Source: CAZVNZ01 sp964628515
Lineage (GTDB): Bacteria; Bacillota; Clostridia; Christensenellales; Christensenellaceae
NCBI GenBank assembly: GCA_964628515.1
Contig: CAZVNZ010000001.1
Span: 141,513 to 205,512, forward strand
Reading direction: 5' to 3'
Length of the DNA: 64,000 nucleotides
Position 1 is the stretch's first letter; every line of letters begins with the position of its first letter. The translations under genes and the position numbers were made by a program. The notes under the pieces are model-generated. The model had not been told where the DNA came from. It searched no databases and worked only from the letters and a program-made list of their open reading frames with translations. Below are positions 24,432-34,476 of this stretch, piece after piece.

Positions 24432-27400
24432 GACAGCTTGCGAACTTTCGGAAAATCAGCTAAACGAGTTTTTTAAAATAACAAATATCGGCACGTGGGA
24501 TTGGGACGTGTCATCAAATAAAGTTATATACAGCTCTGAGTGGGCAGAAATTTTAGGCTATACCTTAGAAGAATTGCCTCAGTTGGTGAATACATGGGAA
24601 AATATGGTACTCCCCGAGGATTTGGAGTATGCAAACGAGGAAATACACAAACACTTAAGCGGAGAAAAACCTGTGTACGAAGCGGAATTTCGTATGAGGC
24701 GCAAGGACGGCAGTATTATTTGGGCACAGGATAAAGGCAAGGTTACGGAATACTCAAAAGAGGGAAAACCCTTGCGTTTTGTGGGGGTATTGCAAGATGT
24801 TACCCGCTTAAAAAAGGCGGAGTTGCAACTAAGAGAGAGCAGAGAAACCTTAGACCTTGCGGTTAGTGCGGCGGAGCTTGGTACGTGGGATTGGGATATT
24901 TTGGGCAATACCATACGTTATAACGACGAATATCTGCGTATGCTTGGATACACACAAGATGAAATAAACGGCTCTATGGAGGAATGGGAGGGGATGAACC
25001 ACCCCGACGATTTACAACCCACCCTAAAAGCTTTGGACGATTATATTACGGGTAAAACCTCAAAATACGAATGCGAAGTAAGAATGAAACGCAAGGACGG
25101 CAGCTACATTTGGACACGGGACTTAGGCCGGATAGTAGCAAGGGACAGCGAGGGCAAACCCACCCGTTTAATTGGGGGGCACTTAAATATTGATGCCCTA
25201 AAAAACTCGGAAAACCATTTAAAAGATGCACTTAGGAAGTTAGAAGAAAATCATCAAAATTTAGAAAGTAAAATAACTTTACGCACAAAAGAGCTTATAG
25301 AGCAAGACAGAATGCTTTGGACGGTTAATAAAATCTCAAGAGATTTGCTAACCTACAACTCTAAAGACGATTTTGATGCCCTAATAAGAAACTGCTTAGG
25401 GCTTATATGCGAAAGCACCCAAAAAAACAGGGTATATATATGGAAGGACTACACAGACAGTAAGGGAGATATTTCTTGCTCGATTATGTACGAGTGGATA
25501 AACGATGCGGTATCAATAAAAAATAAGGTAGAGGAAATACCTTACAGCAAACTACCCTCCTTTGTAAAAGCAATAGATGCAGGTGTGTGTTTAAACAGCG
25601 CAGTTGTAGATTTAGCCCAATCGGAAAGGGAAATAATGGAGCCTTTGGGGGTAAAATCCATACTGATTGCCCCTGTAACCATAAATGGTGTAAGATGGGG
25701 ATTTGTTGGAGTAGACAACTGCAAAAACAGCAAACTTTTTACGGCAAGCGAAGAAGCAATGCTTAGTATGAGCGGCGCTATGTTTGCAAGCATTATTGAA
25801 AAGGTGGACAACGAGGCAAAAATGAGGGAGATGGAGGAGCGCACCCAGCTTTTGCTTAACGCAACCCCACTATGTCTTAATTTGTGGACTTCGGACATGC
25901 AAAATATGACATGTAACGACGAGGCGGTCAGGCTTTTTGAGCTTAATTCTCAAGAGGAGTATTTAGAACGATTTTTTGAGTTATCCCCCGAGTATCAACC
26001 CTGCGGAAAAACCTCCGCACAAAAGGCAGTGGAGTGCATTAAAAAAGCCTTGGAGGAAGGGTACTGTCGTTTTGAGTGGGCGCACCAAAAATTAGACGGC
26101 ACACCCATTCCGGCAGAAGTTACCCTTGTACGCATTAAATACAAAGATGGCTACGTAGTGGCAGGGTACACAAGAGATTTAAGAGAGCAAAAGGAAATGC
26201 TTGCCAAACTCCAAGCAAAAGAGGACGATTTACGCAACGCAAGAGACGAGGCGCTTTTAAGCTCTAAGGCAAAAAGCAACTTCCTTGCAAATATGAGCCA
26301 CGAAATACGCACCCCCATGAACGCAATTTCGGGACTTGCGGAAATTATTTTAAGGGAAAGCGAGGGCAGGCAATCGGCAGAGCATGCCATAGGCATTAAA
26401 AGCGCTTGCACCAACCTACTTAATATTATTAACGATATTTTGGATATTTCTAAAATAGAGTCGGGTAAGTTAGAAATTGTAAATGCCCCCTACGAGCTTG
26501 CGTCTTTACTTAACGATGTTATAACAATATCCCGTATGCGCCTTGGAAGTAAGCCTTTAATGTTTATTACGGATATAGACAGCACCCTTCCGGCAAAGCT
26601 TTTGGGGGACGAAATTCGTGTTAAGCAGATACTTATAAATCTCATTAGCAATGCCATTAAGTTTACCCAAGGCGGGTATATCGCCATTAAAGTTTTTGGC
26701 ATACGAGAAGCTAATAAGTTGCATATAAGTTTTAGTGTTACGGATAGCGGTATTGGTATTAAAGAAGAGGATATTGCCCGACTTTTTGAAGAGTTTGAGA
26801 GGGTAAACACCACTAAAAACAGAAACATAGAAGGCACAGGGCTGGGGCTTGCAATCTCAAAACAGCTTTGCGAAATGATGGGAGGTAGTATAAATGTAGA
26901 AAGCAAGTATAAAAAAGGCTCTACCTTTACCGTTACAATTCCCCAAGAATTTAAGGAATATCAAAGACTTTCTTTTGTTCAAAGTGCTAAAAATGTACTT
27001 TTGTACGAGCCGAGAGAGCTCCTTTTAAATTCTGTAAAACATACCATAGAAAACTTAGATTGCACATGCGTTTCTTGCATTAATCAGTCCGAGCTTTACG
27101 ATAATTTAAGCCTAATGCCTTACGATTTTATTTTAACCTCATCTTTGCATTTTAAAAAGGTACAGGCACTTAAAGAAAAAAATAAAATAAATTCTCAAAT
27201 TGCAGTATACGCAGATTATGGCGAGGTAATAGACGACGAAAGTATTTATTTGATATTCTTCCCCATTAACTGCTTGCAAATGGCAAATATGCTAAACGGA
27301 CAAAAGTATTTCGGAGACTACACAATGGGAGAGGCGGAAAACAGTAATTTTATCGCGCCCTCCGCACGTATACTGGTAGTAGACGATAATCCGGTTAATT

Positions 27401-28383
27401 TAAAGGTAGCGGCAGGGCTTATGGCACCCTATCAATTTAATATAGATACGGCTGTAAACGGCATAGAAGCCATCGAAAAAATAAAGGAAAACACATACGA
27501 TTTAGTGTTTATGGACCACATGATGCCGGAGATGGACGGCATTGATGCCACCATAGCCATAAGGGAGTTAGAGGGGGAGTATTTCCGCACCCTACCCATT
27601 GTTGCCCTAACGGCAAACGCCATTGTGGGCACAAGAGAAATGTTTATCAACGAAGGCATGAACGATTTTCTTGCTAAACCCATAGAGGTTAAAAAACTGG
27701 GGGGTATTCTTGCAAAATGGATACCTGCATCTAAAAAAATTAAAAATGCCAAGGACAAAAGGGGTAAAAAACCTCACGAGACTTTAGACTGGCGCATAAA
27801 AGGTGTAGATGTTGCCCAAGGTGTTTTATCTGTGGGCGGAGTGGATAACTACAAACAAATAATAGGGGTGTACTACGGAGACGGCAAACAAAAATGTGCA
27901 TCTCTACTGAACCATTTTACCGCAAAAGCAATTTTGGATTTTAAAACGGAGGTACACGCACTTAAAAGCGCATCCGCAACCATAGGGGCAATGGAGCTGT
28001 CCGTTATGGCGGCAAAATTAGAAGAGGCGGCGCATAACAATAATATACAATATATTGATGATAATATAGATGTTTTTCTAACTTCATTCGAGGAAACTTT
28101 AGACGGTATGGAGCCTTATATTCAAGAAAGTATGGGTGGCGATGCAAAAGAAGAGGAAAAACCCAAGGGGGATTTAGCCTACTTAAAAGACGCCCTAAAG
28201 GAAATGGAAGGGTATGCGGAAGTGGCAAATATCGGCAGAATAGAGGATATTTTAGCCAAAGTAAAAGGCTTTGGCTGGGAAGAGGACATCAGTATCAAGT
28301 TAGATAAAATTAAAGAGTGCATTGCAATGTTTGATTACGACGGGGTTTTAGAGTGCATAGAGGAGCTTTTGGAAAGGTTTTAA
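24421..28383 (+). CDS. Hybrid sensor histidine kinase: PAS-PAS-GAF-PAS-HisKA-HATPase-REC-Hpt
   Basis: This 1,320-residue soluble kinase has two PAS/PAC units (about 15-140 and 145-280), a coiled coil, a GAF-like domain (about 310-465) and a third PAS (about 480-600). The kinase core has phospho-acceptor His627 in MSHEIRTPMN, N-box NLISNAIKF and G-boxes DSGIGI and GTGLGLAI. A receiver domain with Asp1032 (VFMDHMMPEMDG) and a C-terminal Hpt domain with His1179 (VHALKSASATIGA) complete an internal phosphorelay. The start is ATG 24421, seven bases after AAAGGAGAG. The nearest output for the Hpt is the receiver of the overlapping HD-GYP protein. No membrane segments are seen, so it probably senses a cytoplasmic signal. 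Confidence 0.92.
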   Translation: MRDKTACELSENQLNEFFKITNIGTWDWDVSSNKVIYSSEWAEILGYTLEELPQLVNTWENMVLPEDLEYANEEIHKHLSGEKPVYEAEFRMRRKDGSIIWAQDKGKVTEYSKEGKPLRFVGVLQDVTRLKKAELQLRESRETLDLAVSAAELGTWDWDILGNTIRYNDEYLRMLGYTQDEINGSMEEWEGMNHPDDLQPTLKALDDYITGKTSKYECEVRMKRKDGSYIWTRDLGRIVARDSEGKPTRLIGGHLNIDALKNSENHLKDALRKLEENHQNLESKITLRTKELIEQDRMLWTVNKISRDLLTYNSKDDFDALIRNCLGLICESTQKNRVYIWKDYTDSKGDISCSIMYEWINDAVSIKNKVEEIPYSKLPSFVKAIDAGVCLNSAVVDLAQSEREIMEPLGVKSILIAPVTINGVRWGFVGVDNCKNSKLFTASEEAMLSMSGAMFASIIEKVDNEAKMREMEERTQLLLNATPLCLNLWTSDMQNMTCNDEAVRLFELNSQEEYLERFFELSPEYQPCGKTSAQKAVECIKKALEEGYCRFEWAHQKLDGTPIPAEVTLVRIKYKDGYVVAGYTRDLREQKEMLAKLQAKEDDLRNARDEALLSSKAKSNFLANMSHEIRTPMNAISGLAEIILRESEGRQSAEHAIGIKSACTNLLNIINDILDISKIESGKLEIVNAPYELASLLNDVITISRMRLGSKPLMFITDIDSTLPAKLLGDEIRVKQILINLISNAIKFTQGGYIAIKVFGIREANKLHISFSVTDSGIGIKEEDIARLFEEFERVNTTKNRNIEGTGLGLAISKQLCEMMGGSINVESKYKKGSTFTVTIPQEFKEYQRLSFVQSAKNVLLYEPRELLLNSVKHTIENLDCTCVSCINQSELYDNLSLMPYDFILTSSLHFKKVQALKEKNKINSQIAVYADYGEVIDDESIYLIFFPINCLQMANMLNGQKYFGDYTMGEAENSNFIAPSARILVVDDNPVNLKVAAGLMAPYQFNIDTAVNGIEAIEKIKENTYDLVFMDHMMPEMDGIDATIAIRELEGEYFRTLPIVALTANAIVGTREMFINEGMNDFLAKPIEVKKLGGILAKWIPASKKIKNAKDKRGKKPHETLDWRIKGVDVAQGVLSVGGVDNYKQIIGVYYGDGKQKCASLLNHFTAKAILDFKTEVHALKSASATIGAMELSVMAAKLEEAAHNNNIQYIDDNIDVFLTSFEETLDGMEPYIQESMGGDAKEEEKPKGDLAYLKDALKEMEGYAEVANIGRIEDILAKVKGFGWEEDISIKLDKIKECIAMFDYDGVLECIEELLERF

Positions 28384-29396
28384 TTAGACTTAAACCAATT
28401 TTTAAAGCTAACAAGGCTACTTCGGGAGGAACGCACCTTAATTATTTTGCCGTCCGCTACGGTTACCTTTACTTGCATTTCCTGTCCGTCATTGTTGCCA
28501 ATACCACCTATGGACAAAATAAAATCTCTGCGAAAAGCGATGATATGTGCAGTGTCTACATCTATAAACCATATGTCGTCCGTGTTTTTAACACCTTGTG
28601 TATGATATTTCTTCATTTCCTCATTAAAACTAAAGCCAAGGAGGGACTCCTGTCGTGATATATGAAAGATACCACGAAGGGGAAGGGGAGATATTAGCGC
28701 AATAAGAAATACGCATATAAAGGGTGTAAAAATAAGGAAGGGCACAGGGTCTGCGCCCTCTTTAAAAAAAAGTACAACGGCGATAATCAAAAAAATTACG
28801 GCAAACACCAATGTCATTACTAACATGGGTTTCATAGCAGATAAATACAGCCTGCATTTTGTGAGGGGATGTGCGCATTGCGGTTTAATTGAAATGCTTT
28901 CTTTCTCGCACCTTTGCAGAAAATTACTTACGCATTTAAAATGGCTGTTTACCGTACCAAAGCGCTTACCGTTAGCATAAATTATAAAGGAGCCTTGGTC
29001 CGTTTGTTTTACGCAATCTACACAATCAATAGTGGTTTGCTTTTTAAAACCCAAAAAAGTTACGTAAGTAAGGGTAGTGCCCTCAACACGTAGCTTCCAC
29101 AGCATAGTAGCAAGCCAAATAAAAGCAAATACAAGGGCTAAAACCAGCCCAAGCATAAGTGCGTCAGGGTCGTAATCGTTAAAACGGATACCGTTGTAGA
29201 AGTAAACAAAGGCAAATATCCCCATACAAAACCATGCACCTACTAAAAAGACAATGCGGTAGCCTTTTGGGCATACAGCGGTAAATTTTTTTAGGCTTTT
29301 GGTGGCACGCTCCTTTTCTTTTGCCACTTTCCACGTAATAAACGCTAAAGTGGGTATAAGAATCAAAATAAAAAGTAAGGAAGTAGCACTTTCCAT
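28380..29396 (-). CDS. Multi-pass membrane protein of unknown function
   Basis: This 338-residue protein has an N-terminal helix (about 5-25), two helices near 48-70 and 80-100, a soluble segment of about 80 residues, two helices near 188-245 and a C-terminal soluble domain. The soluble segment (LRVEGTTLTYVTFLGFKKQTTIDCVDC) resembles the PH-like or YdbT-like domains of small membrane proteins, but I cannot place it firmly. It converges on the hybrid kinase gene, with stop codons overlapping by 4 bases. A 14-base palindrome lies upstream at 29433-29446. Confidence 0.65.
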   Translation of the reverse strand: MESATSLLFILILIPTLAFITWKVAKEKERATKSLKKFTAVCPKGYRIVFLVGAWFCMGIFAFVYFYNGIRFNDYDPDALMLGLVLALVFAFIWLATMLWKLRVEGTTLTYVTFLGFKKQTTIDCVDCVKQTDQGSFIIYANGKRFGTVNSHFKCVSNFLQRCEKESISIKPQCAHPLTKCRLYLSAMKPMLVMTLVFAVIFLIIAVVLFFKEGADPVPFLIFTPFICVFLIALISPLPLRGIFHISRQESLLGFSFNEEMKKYHTQGVKNTDDIWFIDVDTAHIIAFRRDFILSIGGIGNNDGQEMQVKVTVADGKIIKVRSSRSSLVSFKNWFKSN

Positions 29397-29432
29397 AATA
29401 ATCTCCTGTCTGATTAACCATAAAACAAATAT

Positions 29433-29446
29433 GTAAAATATTTTAC
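29433..29446. promoter_or_regulatory. Perfect 14-base palindrome upstream of the membrane-protein gene
   Basis: GTAAAATATTTTAC reads the same on both strands and lies 37 bases upstream of the leftward ATG at 29396. It could be an operator; no regulator can be named. Confidence 0.3.
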
Positions 29447-29497
29447 CATAAAATTAGAACAAATTGAAATAATTTGAGAGCCCATGTTTTTTTAACA

Positions 29498-29542
29498 AAA
29501 AAAGCCGAAACAGCAAATGTTTTGCATATTACGGCTTTTTTA
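29498..29542 (-). terminator. Intrinsic terminator of the leftward lipoprotein gene
   Basis: On the minus strand AAAAAAGCCG pairs with CGGCTTTTTTT around a loop of about 24 bases, ending in a T run. It starts 43 bases after the stop at 29585. The A/T flanks also allow it to act on plus-strand transcripts. Confidence 0.7.
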
Positions 29543-29584
29543 AATTTCTTGATATTGCTTGCAACTATATATTAGTGCATATGC

Positions 29585-30541
29585 TTAAGGTGTGTAAATA
29601 TATGCAAGCGCTGTTATTTCCTCATTTTTTATTGTTGCATTTACAAGTAGGCTGTTGCCCACCTTTCTTGCGTTGGCGGATAAATATTTGCTTAGCTCCT
29701 CGCCTTTAATTTCCGTAGGCTTTGTAAAATCCGTGGGTGTGGGCACTGTAACGGTAATTCCTTTTTGCAAGGGTAGTGTTACTGCTTTATCATCAAAGTT
29801 GATTACCATGCCGTCTTCCCCCTCGTAATACTGCGCCGGTTGCAAAGTTACTAATATTTTTCCGTCTTTTTCTTGGGCTTCTACAAGGTTATAAACCGTG
29901 TCCTCAGTAGCAATTCATTTATCTGCTATAAACCCAAATAAGCCAAGCCCAAAGTTGTTGGTTTCAGCTGCGCCTTTTTGGAGGCTAACGGTTATGTTGC
30001 CACCTTTAACTTCGCTTAAATCGGCAGGATGCACAATTACTCCGCCTGTCATTTTATTGTTTTGCATTACTGTTACTGCCTGTCCGTCTGTGGCATTTGC
30101 TAAGGGTAGGGTTAGGTTGTAGATACCTTCTACTACGCTCATCCACTCGTTTAAGTGTTTTTCGTAGGCGTCAATCTCAACTACGTATAAAAGCTCGCCT
30201 GTTAGGTTTTGCTTTTTCATTTCGTCCTCAAATAACTGGAATTGAGAATCGCCCTTTTTATACTCTGTGCGTACATACACCTCTTCTCCGCTGGGGAAGG
30301 TTGGGTCTGTGGATACTATTACAGAGCTTGCCGTGGGTGCATCAGCAGGTGCTTCTGCCGGTGCTTCGCTGGCAGGTGCCTCAGATGCCGGTGCCTCGCT
30401 TGCAGGCGCATCGGATGCGGGTGCTTCCGATGCGGGAGCTTCGCTTGCCGCAGGTGCTGCCGGCTGTGCCGTGCATCCTACCGCAAACAGGGATATTGCT
30501 ATTAGAGCAACTAAAACTACTGAAAAAATAATTTTTTTCAT
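29585..30541 (-). pseudogene. Lipoprotein gene interrupted by a single in-frame TGA
   Basis: From ATG 30541 (nine bases after AAAGGAG on the minus strand) the frame encodes a lipoprotein signal ending AVGC. An Ala-Ser-Glu-Pro repeat tether of about 40 residues and a domain of about 145 residues (DPTFPSGEEVYVRTEYKKG onward) follow. A TGA at 29917-29915 interrupts it after LGLFGFIADK. The same frame stays open for another 109 codons and ends at a normal stop followed by a terminator. One change from TGG (Trp) would restore one 318-residue protein. I treat it as a recent nonsense allele or a sequencing error. An alternative reading is a functional truncated lipoprotein of 208 residues. Confidence 0.7.
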
Positions 30542-30733
30542 TACATTCACTCCTTTGTGTAGAATTATACCAACATATTAGCATATTATTTAAGTAAATG
30601 CCATAGGGAAATGTTATATTTGTGCCGTATTTGCTTAAATATTCATAAAAAATTCACAAATGTTAGTGGTTGCATGCAAAGAGCATTTAATAAATGATTT
30701 ACTTTAAAATGGTTTTATGATACCATTAGTATG

Positions 30734-30739
30734 TATAAT
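30734..30739 (+). promoter_or_regulatory. Possible -10 element of the glycan/radical-SAM operon
   Basis: TATAAT preceded by ATG lies 60 bases before the first gene of the island. No good -35 is visible 16-18 bases upstream, so it is either an activator-dependent promoter or a chance match in AT-rich DNA. The ribosome binding site CGGAGA follows at 30788-30793. Confidence 0.3.
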
Positions 30740-30798
30740 AATTACTATTGTTGCTATTATTTCTACTAAAATAAAGTAAGTAACGAATCGGAGAATTT

Positions 30799-31743
30799 AT
30801 GAAACCACTTGTAAGTGTAATTATGCTTACCCACAACAGAAAAACTATGGTTAAAAATGCCATAGAGGACATACTTAATCAAAGCTATCCAAACTTTGAA
30901 TTTATTTTAATTGACAACGCAAGCAAGGACGGCACTAAGGAAATATGCGAGGCTATTGCAAACACCCACAGCAAAATTAAATTACTGCGCAGAGAGGACA
31001 AAAACATTAGCGCAGGCAGAAACGCAGGGGTAGAGTTGGCAAAAGGCAGTCTTATTACCTTTGTGGACGACGACGATAAAATAGCGCTCGATATGCTTTC
31101 CTTTATGGTGGACTTAATAGAGGAGTTTGACGCCGAGGGCTGTTTTTGCGGTTCTACAAAAGAGGTGGAGGGCAGGGTAATTCCCCAGTATGTTTTTGAG
31201 GAAAGATATTGCGCAAATGCAAGCAGTAGTGTAGTGGAACTGCTAAAGCGCAGAAAGCTGAATTCCGCTATGCCCACAAAAATGTTTAAGGCAGAACTTT
31301 TTGAAACAATTAAGTTTAATACCTCGGGCAACTACGACGATATTACCTTTACTTATAAAATATTTGCACAAGCCAAAAAAATTGCAGCTCAAGGTTTGCC
31401 AAAATACTGTTTTGTGCGCCATCAAACCAATAACTCTGTTTTTACCACTAACGATTTACGCATTACACCAAAGCAATTAGATGAATACTTTGCCGCCTTT
31501 AAAGAAAGGACGGAGTATTTATCCGCAAAACTTCCGGATATTGCAGATTATGCCTTGTATTCCGAGTGGTCTTATATGATTTCCATGCTAAATAAAATAA
31601 ATTTAAACAACTTAAAAGATTGCTACAGGCAGGAAAAACACATAAGGGAAGTTTTAGGGAAAAATTACGAGGAATTTAGAAATTCTCCGTATATTATGGA
31701 CTTTGAAATAGATTTTTTAAATAAATATATGGAGAATAATTAA
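30799..31743 (+). CDS. Family 2 glycosyltransferase (island gene 1)
   Basis: This 314-residue protein has the GT-A nucleotide-sugar binding start VSVIMLTHNRKTMV, LIDNASKDGT and a metal-binding acidic cluster FVDDDDK near residue 96. The C-terminal third is helical, and there is no membrane helix, so it acts in the cytoplasm on a soluble or membrane-peripheral acceptor. It opens the 19-gene island and is 2 bases from the second glycosyltransferase. Donor and acceptor cannot be told from sequence. Confidence 0.88.
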   Translation: MKPLVSVIMLTHNRKTMVKNAIEDILNQSYPNFEFILIDNASKDGTKEICEAIANTHSKIKLLRREDKNISAGRNAGVELAKGSLITFVDDDDKIALDMLSFMVDLIEEFDAEGCFCGSTKEVEGRVIPQYVFEERYCANASSSVVELLKRRKLNSAMPTKMFKAELFETIKFNTSGNYDDITFTYKIFAQAKKIAAQGLPKYCFVRHQTNNSVFTTNDLRITPKQLDEYFAAFKERTEYLSAKLPDIADYALYSEWSYMISMLNKINLNNLKDCYRQEKHIREVLGKNYEEFRNSPYIMDFEIDFLNKYMENN

Positions 31744-31745
31744 TT

Positions 31746-33287
31746 ATGGCTAAACCTTTATTTACAATTTTTACCCTTGCATATAATATGGAGGAGTACA
31801 TAGACGAAACAATCAAAAGTGTGCTTAACCAAACGGAAGGGGACTTTGAGTATATAATAAGAGATAACGGCTCTACGGATAATACCGGAGCAATTATAGA
31901 AAGCTACGCAAAAAAGGATGAGCGTATTGTGGTGCTCAGAAATAAAATTAATGGGTTTCATAATAACGGAGAACCTCTTGGACTTAGAGGCACAATTCCC
32001 GAGGGAGAAGAGCATATTTGCGGTGTACACAGAGGGGACGGCAAATACTTTACCACCATAGATGCGGACGATTATTTCCATAAAGATTTTTTAAGAGCAA
32101 GCAAAGCAAAATTGGAAGAGACCAATGCACAAATAGCTGTTACAGGTACTTGCTTTTTTAACGAAGTAGGTACAGCACAAAGAATTCCGCCTAAACTTTT
32201 ATATAAAAAAGGGGATACAATTTCAGAAGAAGATTTTATATTACTATACGGTAATTTGCGCCCTCAATGGGGTAAAATATATATTTACGATTTTTATAAA
32301 GAGCATATAAAAGAAATGTTAGACTACTGCGGTAAAGTAAAAATAGGGCAGGAGGGAGATACGCTTGTGTGCTTTTTGTACATTCAAAAATGCTCGAGCT
32401 TTGTAACTGTAGAAAAGCCCTATTATTATTACAGAACAAAGGAATCGGGAGGGTTTTACAAAAACACAAACTTTGTGCAACGCACTTACGCATACGGTGT
32501 ATTGTTTGACGAAGGGCTAAAACTCATAAAGCACTTAAAATGCGAGAATAAGGAGACAATTAAATTTCTCTATTCCGTATATTTTGTTAGTGTGACAGAA
32601 TTAATGACAACCAAAACGGATAAATCAGAGGAGAGCTTTGTGGCTAAAATAGAGTGCTTAGAGGAAATAATTAAGGCAAATAAATACTCAAACAGCTATG
32701 CACTTAATTTGGAAATGTTGACAGCCTGCGTTAAAGCGTTGATGTATTATGGTAAAAAGACTGATGATACTGTTTTAAAATTTGCAAATAGGCTACCTGT
32801 TAAGCTACTTCTTTTTTATAACGGAGAGGACTTTGCCGATTCTGAGGTAAGAAGTCTCTTTTTAATTTCATTACTTATTAATAACTCGGAGTATAAAATT
32901 TTGTATAACTATTTGAGTTTACAAGTAATATCCAAGTTTTTTGACTCTACCACAGGCAAAAAAGAATATCCAAGTTTTGAGGATATGGTGGCAACCTTTA
33001 AAGTCTATTACTCCACAAAATGTATAAATCTGCCCTTGCCTCAAATTAAAAACGAAATACTCGATGCCTTAGACGAGGGGGATATTAACTTAGCACAGCA
33101 AAAACTAAACAGTATACTAAAGGATAACCCAATAGACAGAGAAGGGGTGTATTTTAAGCTATATATAAGCTATTTACGCAAAGACAAAATGCAAATGTGC
33201 ATCTATACAGAAATTGCCAAGGCGTTTTTTGGTGATGATGATGAAATAATAGAGTTAGCAACACAAATATCGGGAGAATCAATATAA
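31746..33287 (+). CDS. Family 2 glycosyltransferase with long helical C-terminus (island gene 2)
   Basis: This 513-residue protein has an N-terminal GT2 domain (about 1-250) with FTIFTLAYNMEEYI, RDNGSTDNT and the DAD metal site in YFTTIDADDYF. About 260 residues follow that look all-helical and end in a TPR-like segment (LAQQKLNSILKDN...REGVYFKLYISYL), possibly a protein-contact region. The stop shares a base with the next start (TAATG), coupling it to the first radical-SAM gene. Confidence 0.85.
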   Translation: MAKPLFTIFTLAYNMEEYIDETIKSVLNQTEGDFEYIIRDNGSTDNTGAIIESYAKKDERIVVLRNKINGFHNNGEPLGLRGTIPEGEEHICGVHRGDGKYFTTIDADDYFHKDFLRASKAKLEETNAQIAVTGTCFFNEVGTAQRIPPKLLYKKGDTISEEDFILLYGNLRPQWGKIYIYDFYKEHIKEMLDYCGKVKIGQEGDTLVCFLYIQKCSSFVTVEKPYYYYRTKESGGFYKNTNFVQRTYAYGVLFDEGLKLIKHLKCENKETIKFLYSVYFVSVTELMTTKTDKSEESFVAKIECLEEIIKANKYSNSYALNLEMLTACVKALMYYGKKTDDTVLKFANRLPVKLLLFYNGEDFADSEVRSLFLISLLINNSEYKILYNYLSLQVISKFFDSTTGKKEYPSFEDMVATFKVYYSTKCINLPLPQIKNEILDALDEGDINLAQQKLNSILKDNPIDREGVYFKLYISYLRKDKMQMCIYTEIAKAFFGDDDEIIELATQISGESI

Positions 33288-34471
33288 TGGAAGAGTTTTT
33301 AGTACAGATACAAAAGGAAGTGGCACAGCTTAAAAAAAGCAAGGAAATTATACTTTTTGGTGCCAAATATATGGGGGGGGTAGCGTATAAAGCCTTAAGC
33401 GCCTTAGGCATTACCCCCGTTTGCTTTTGCGATAACGATACTTTACGGTATAACCAAAAATATTACGGGGTTAATATTATTTCTCCAAAAGAAGCGGCTA
33501 TGCTTTATCCAAACGGTACGGTTATATACTGTTTGCTAAACCCAAATAACGAGGATGCGGCAAAATCACAAATGCAAGTGGAAGGCATAAGTAAAAGCAT
33601 TAGCCACTATGCCCTATTATATATTTATTTAACCCTTGCAACAAACAGAGGTTTTACAGAGGAGCAGGCAGGCAAATTAATTTATACTTTAAAAACTAAG
33701 CAAAGCAACAGTTTGATTTTTGAAAATATTGCGGTTTTTATTACTACAATATGCTCTCTTAATTGCGACAACTGTTCTGCACAAATTCCTTTTTTTACTA
33801 AAAATGAGCATTTTAGCAAGGAAATTTTTTTTAATAGCATAGATGCTATGCTAACTAATATTGATGCGTCTATAAGCTTGGGCTTTAGTGGCGGAGAAGC
33901 ATTGTTTCATCCGGATATTGTAGAGCTGTGCAGGTATGCATCACAATACAAAAATGTGCTTAATATAAGAATTGCGGAAAACGGGGTTAGCATACCTAAA
34001 AAAGTGGACTTTAAAGCCCTAGGAGAGTTAGGCGTGGCAATAGATTTACGAGATTACGGCACGCTTTCCAAGGCAAAAAACGAGTTTATAAAAATTTGCG
34101 AGGAAAACAACATAATATATAATGTTATAAACGATACTACAGAATGGACGGAGTGCAAACCCTTTGTGCAAAACGAGCAGACTTCACCCATAAGAAAACG
34201 TAATTTTGATTACTGCTTTTTTGGAGAAGAGTGTAGTGTAATAATAAATAACGGCTTTTACACCTGTTCTACCATAGGTTACAGCAATTTAATATATAAA
34301 GAGTTTAGTGCAAATAAAAAAGATTACGTGGATTTAGAAAACTCTACAAATATAAGGGAAGATATTACTGCCTTACTAAAGCGCAGAAAAACACTTAGCG
34401 CATGCGATTATTGCGGTGTAGACCCAAGCAAAAAAGTACCCGTTGGTTTGCAAATAAAAAAAGGAAATTAA
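33287..34471 (+). CDS. Rossmann-like/radical SAM fusion protein 1 (island gene 3)
   Basis: This 394-residue protein has an N-terminal Rossmann-like domain (about 18-110; FGAKYMG, CFCDND, IISPKEA). A radical-SAM domain follows, with [4Fe-4S] ligands Cys156, Cys160 and Cys163 (CSLNCDNC) and SAM-binding GGE in FSGGEALFHPD. Late cysteines (DYCFFGEEC, YTCS, CDYCG) fit an auxiliary Fe-S cluster of the SPASM/twitch kind. It is the most divergent of the seven paralogues: the usual TNGT after the GGE strand is ENGV here. Radical-SAM enzymes with twitch domains oxidise, epimerise or rearrange small molecules such as aminocyclitols (BtrN, NeoN), so a sugar substrate is a fair guess, no more. Confidence 0.85.
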   Translation: MEEFLVQIQKEVAQLKKSKEIILFGAKYMGGVAYKALSALGITPVCFCDNDTLRYNQKYYGVNIISPKEAAMLYPNGTVIYCLLNPNNEDAAKSQMQVEGISKSISHYALLYIYLTLATNRGFTEEQAGKLIYTLKTKQSNSLIFENIAVFITTICSLNCDNCSAQIPFFTKNEHFSKEIFFNSIDAMLTNIDASISLGFSGGEALFHPDIVELCRYASQYKNVLNIRIAENGVSIPKKVDFKALGELGVAIDLRDYGTLSKAKNEFIKICEENNIIYNVINDTTEWTECKPFVQNEQTSPIRKRNFDYCFFGEECSVIINNGFYTCSTIGYSNLIYKEFSANKKDYVDLENSTNIREDITALLKRRKTLSACDYCGVDPSKKVPVGLQIKKGN

Positions 34472-34476
34472 GTTAA

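Noticed and set aside
29915..29917. In-frame TGA as a selenocysteine codon.
   Set aside because: No recognisable SECIS-like stem just after the codon and no redox motif around it (IADK-stop-IATED); a Trp-to-stop change is simpler.
30267..30581. Plus-strand open frames over the Ala/Ser/Pro-rich tether of the lipoprotein gene.
   Set aside because: They are antisense to a low-complexity GC-rich repeat and encode only Gly/Ala/Ser or Cys/Arg repeats.
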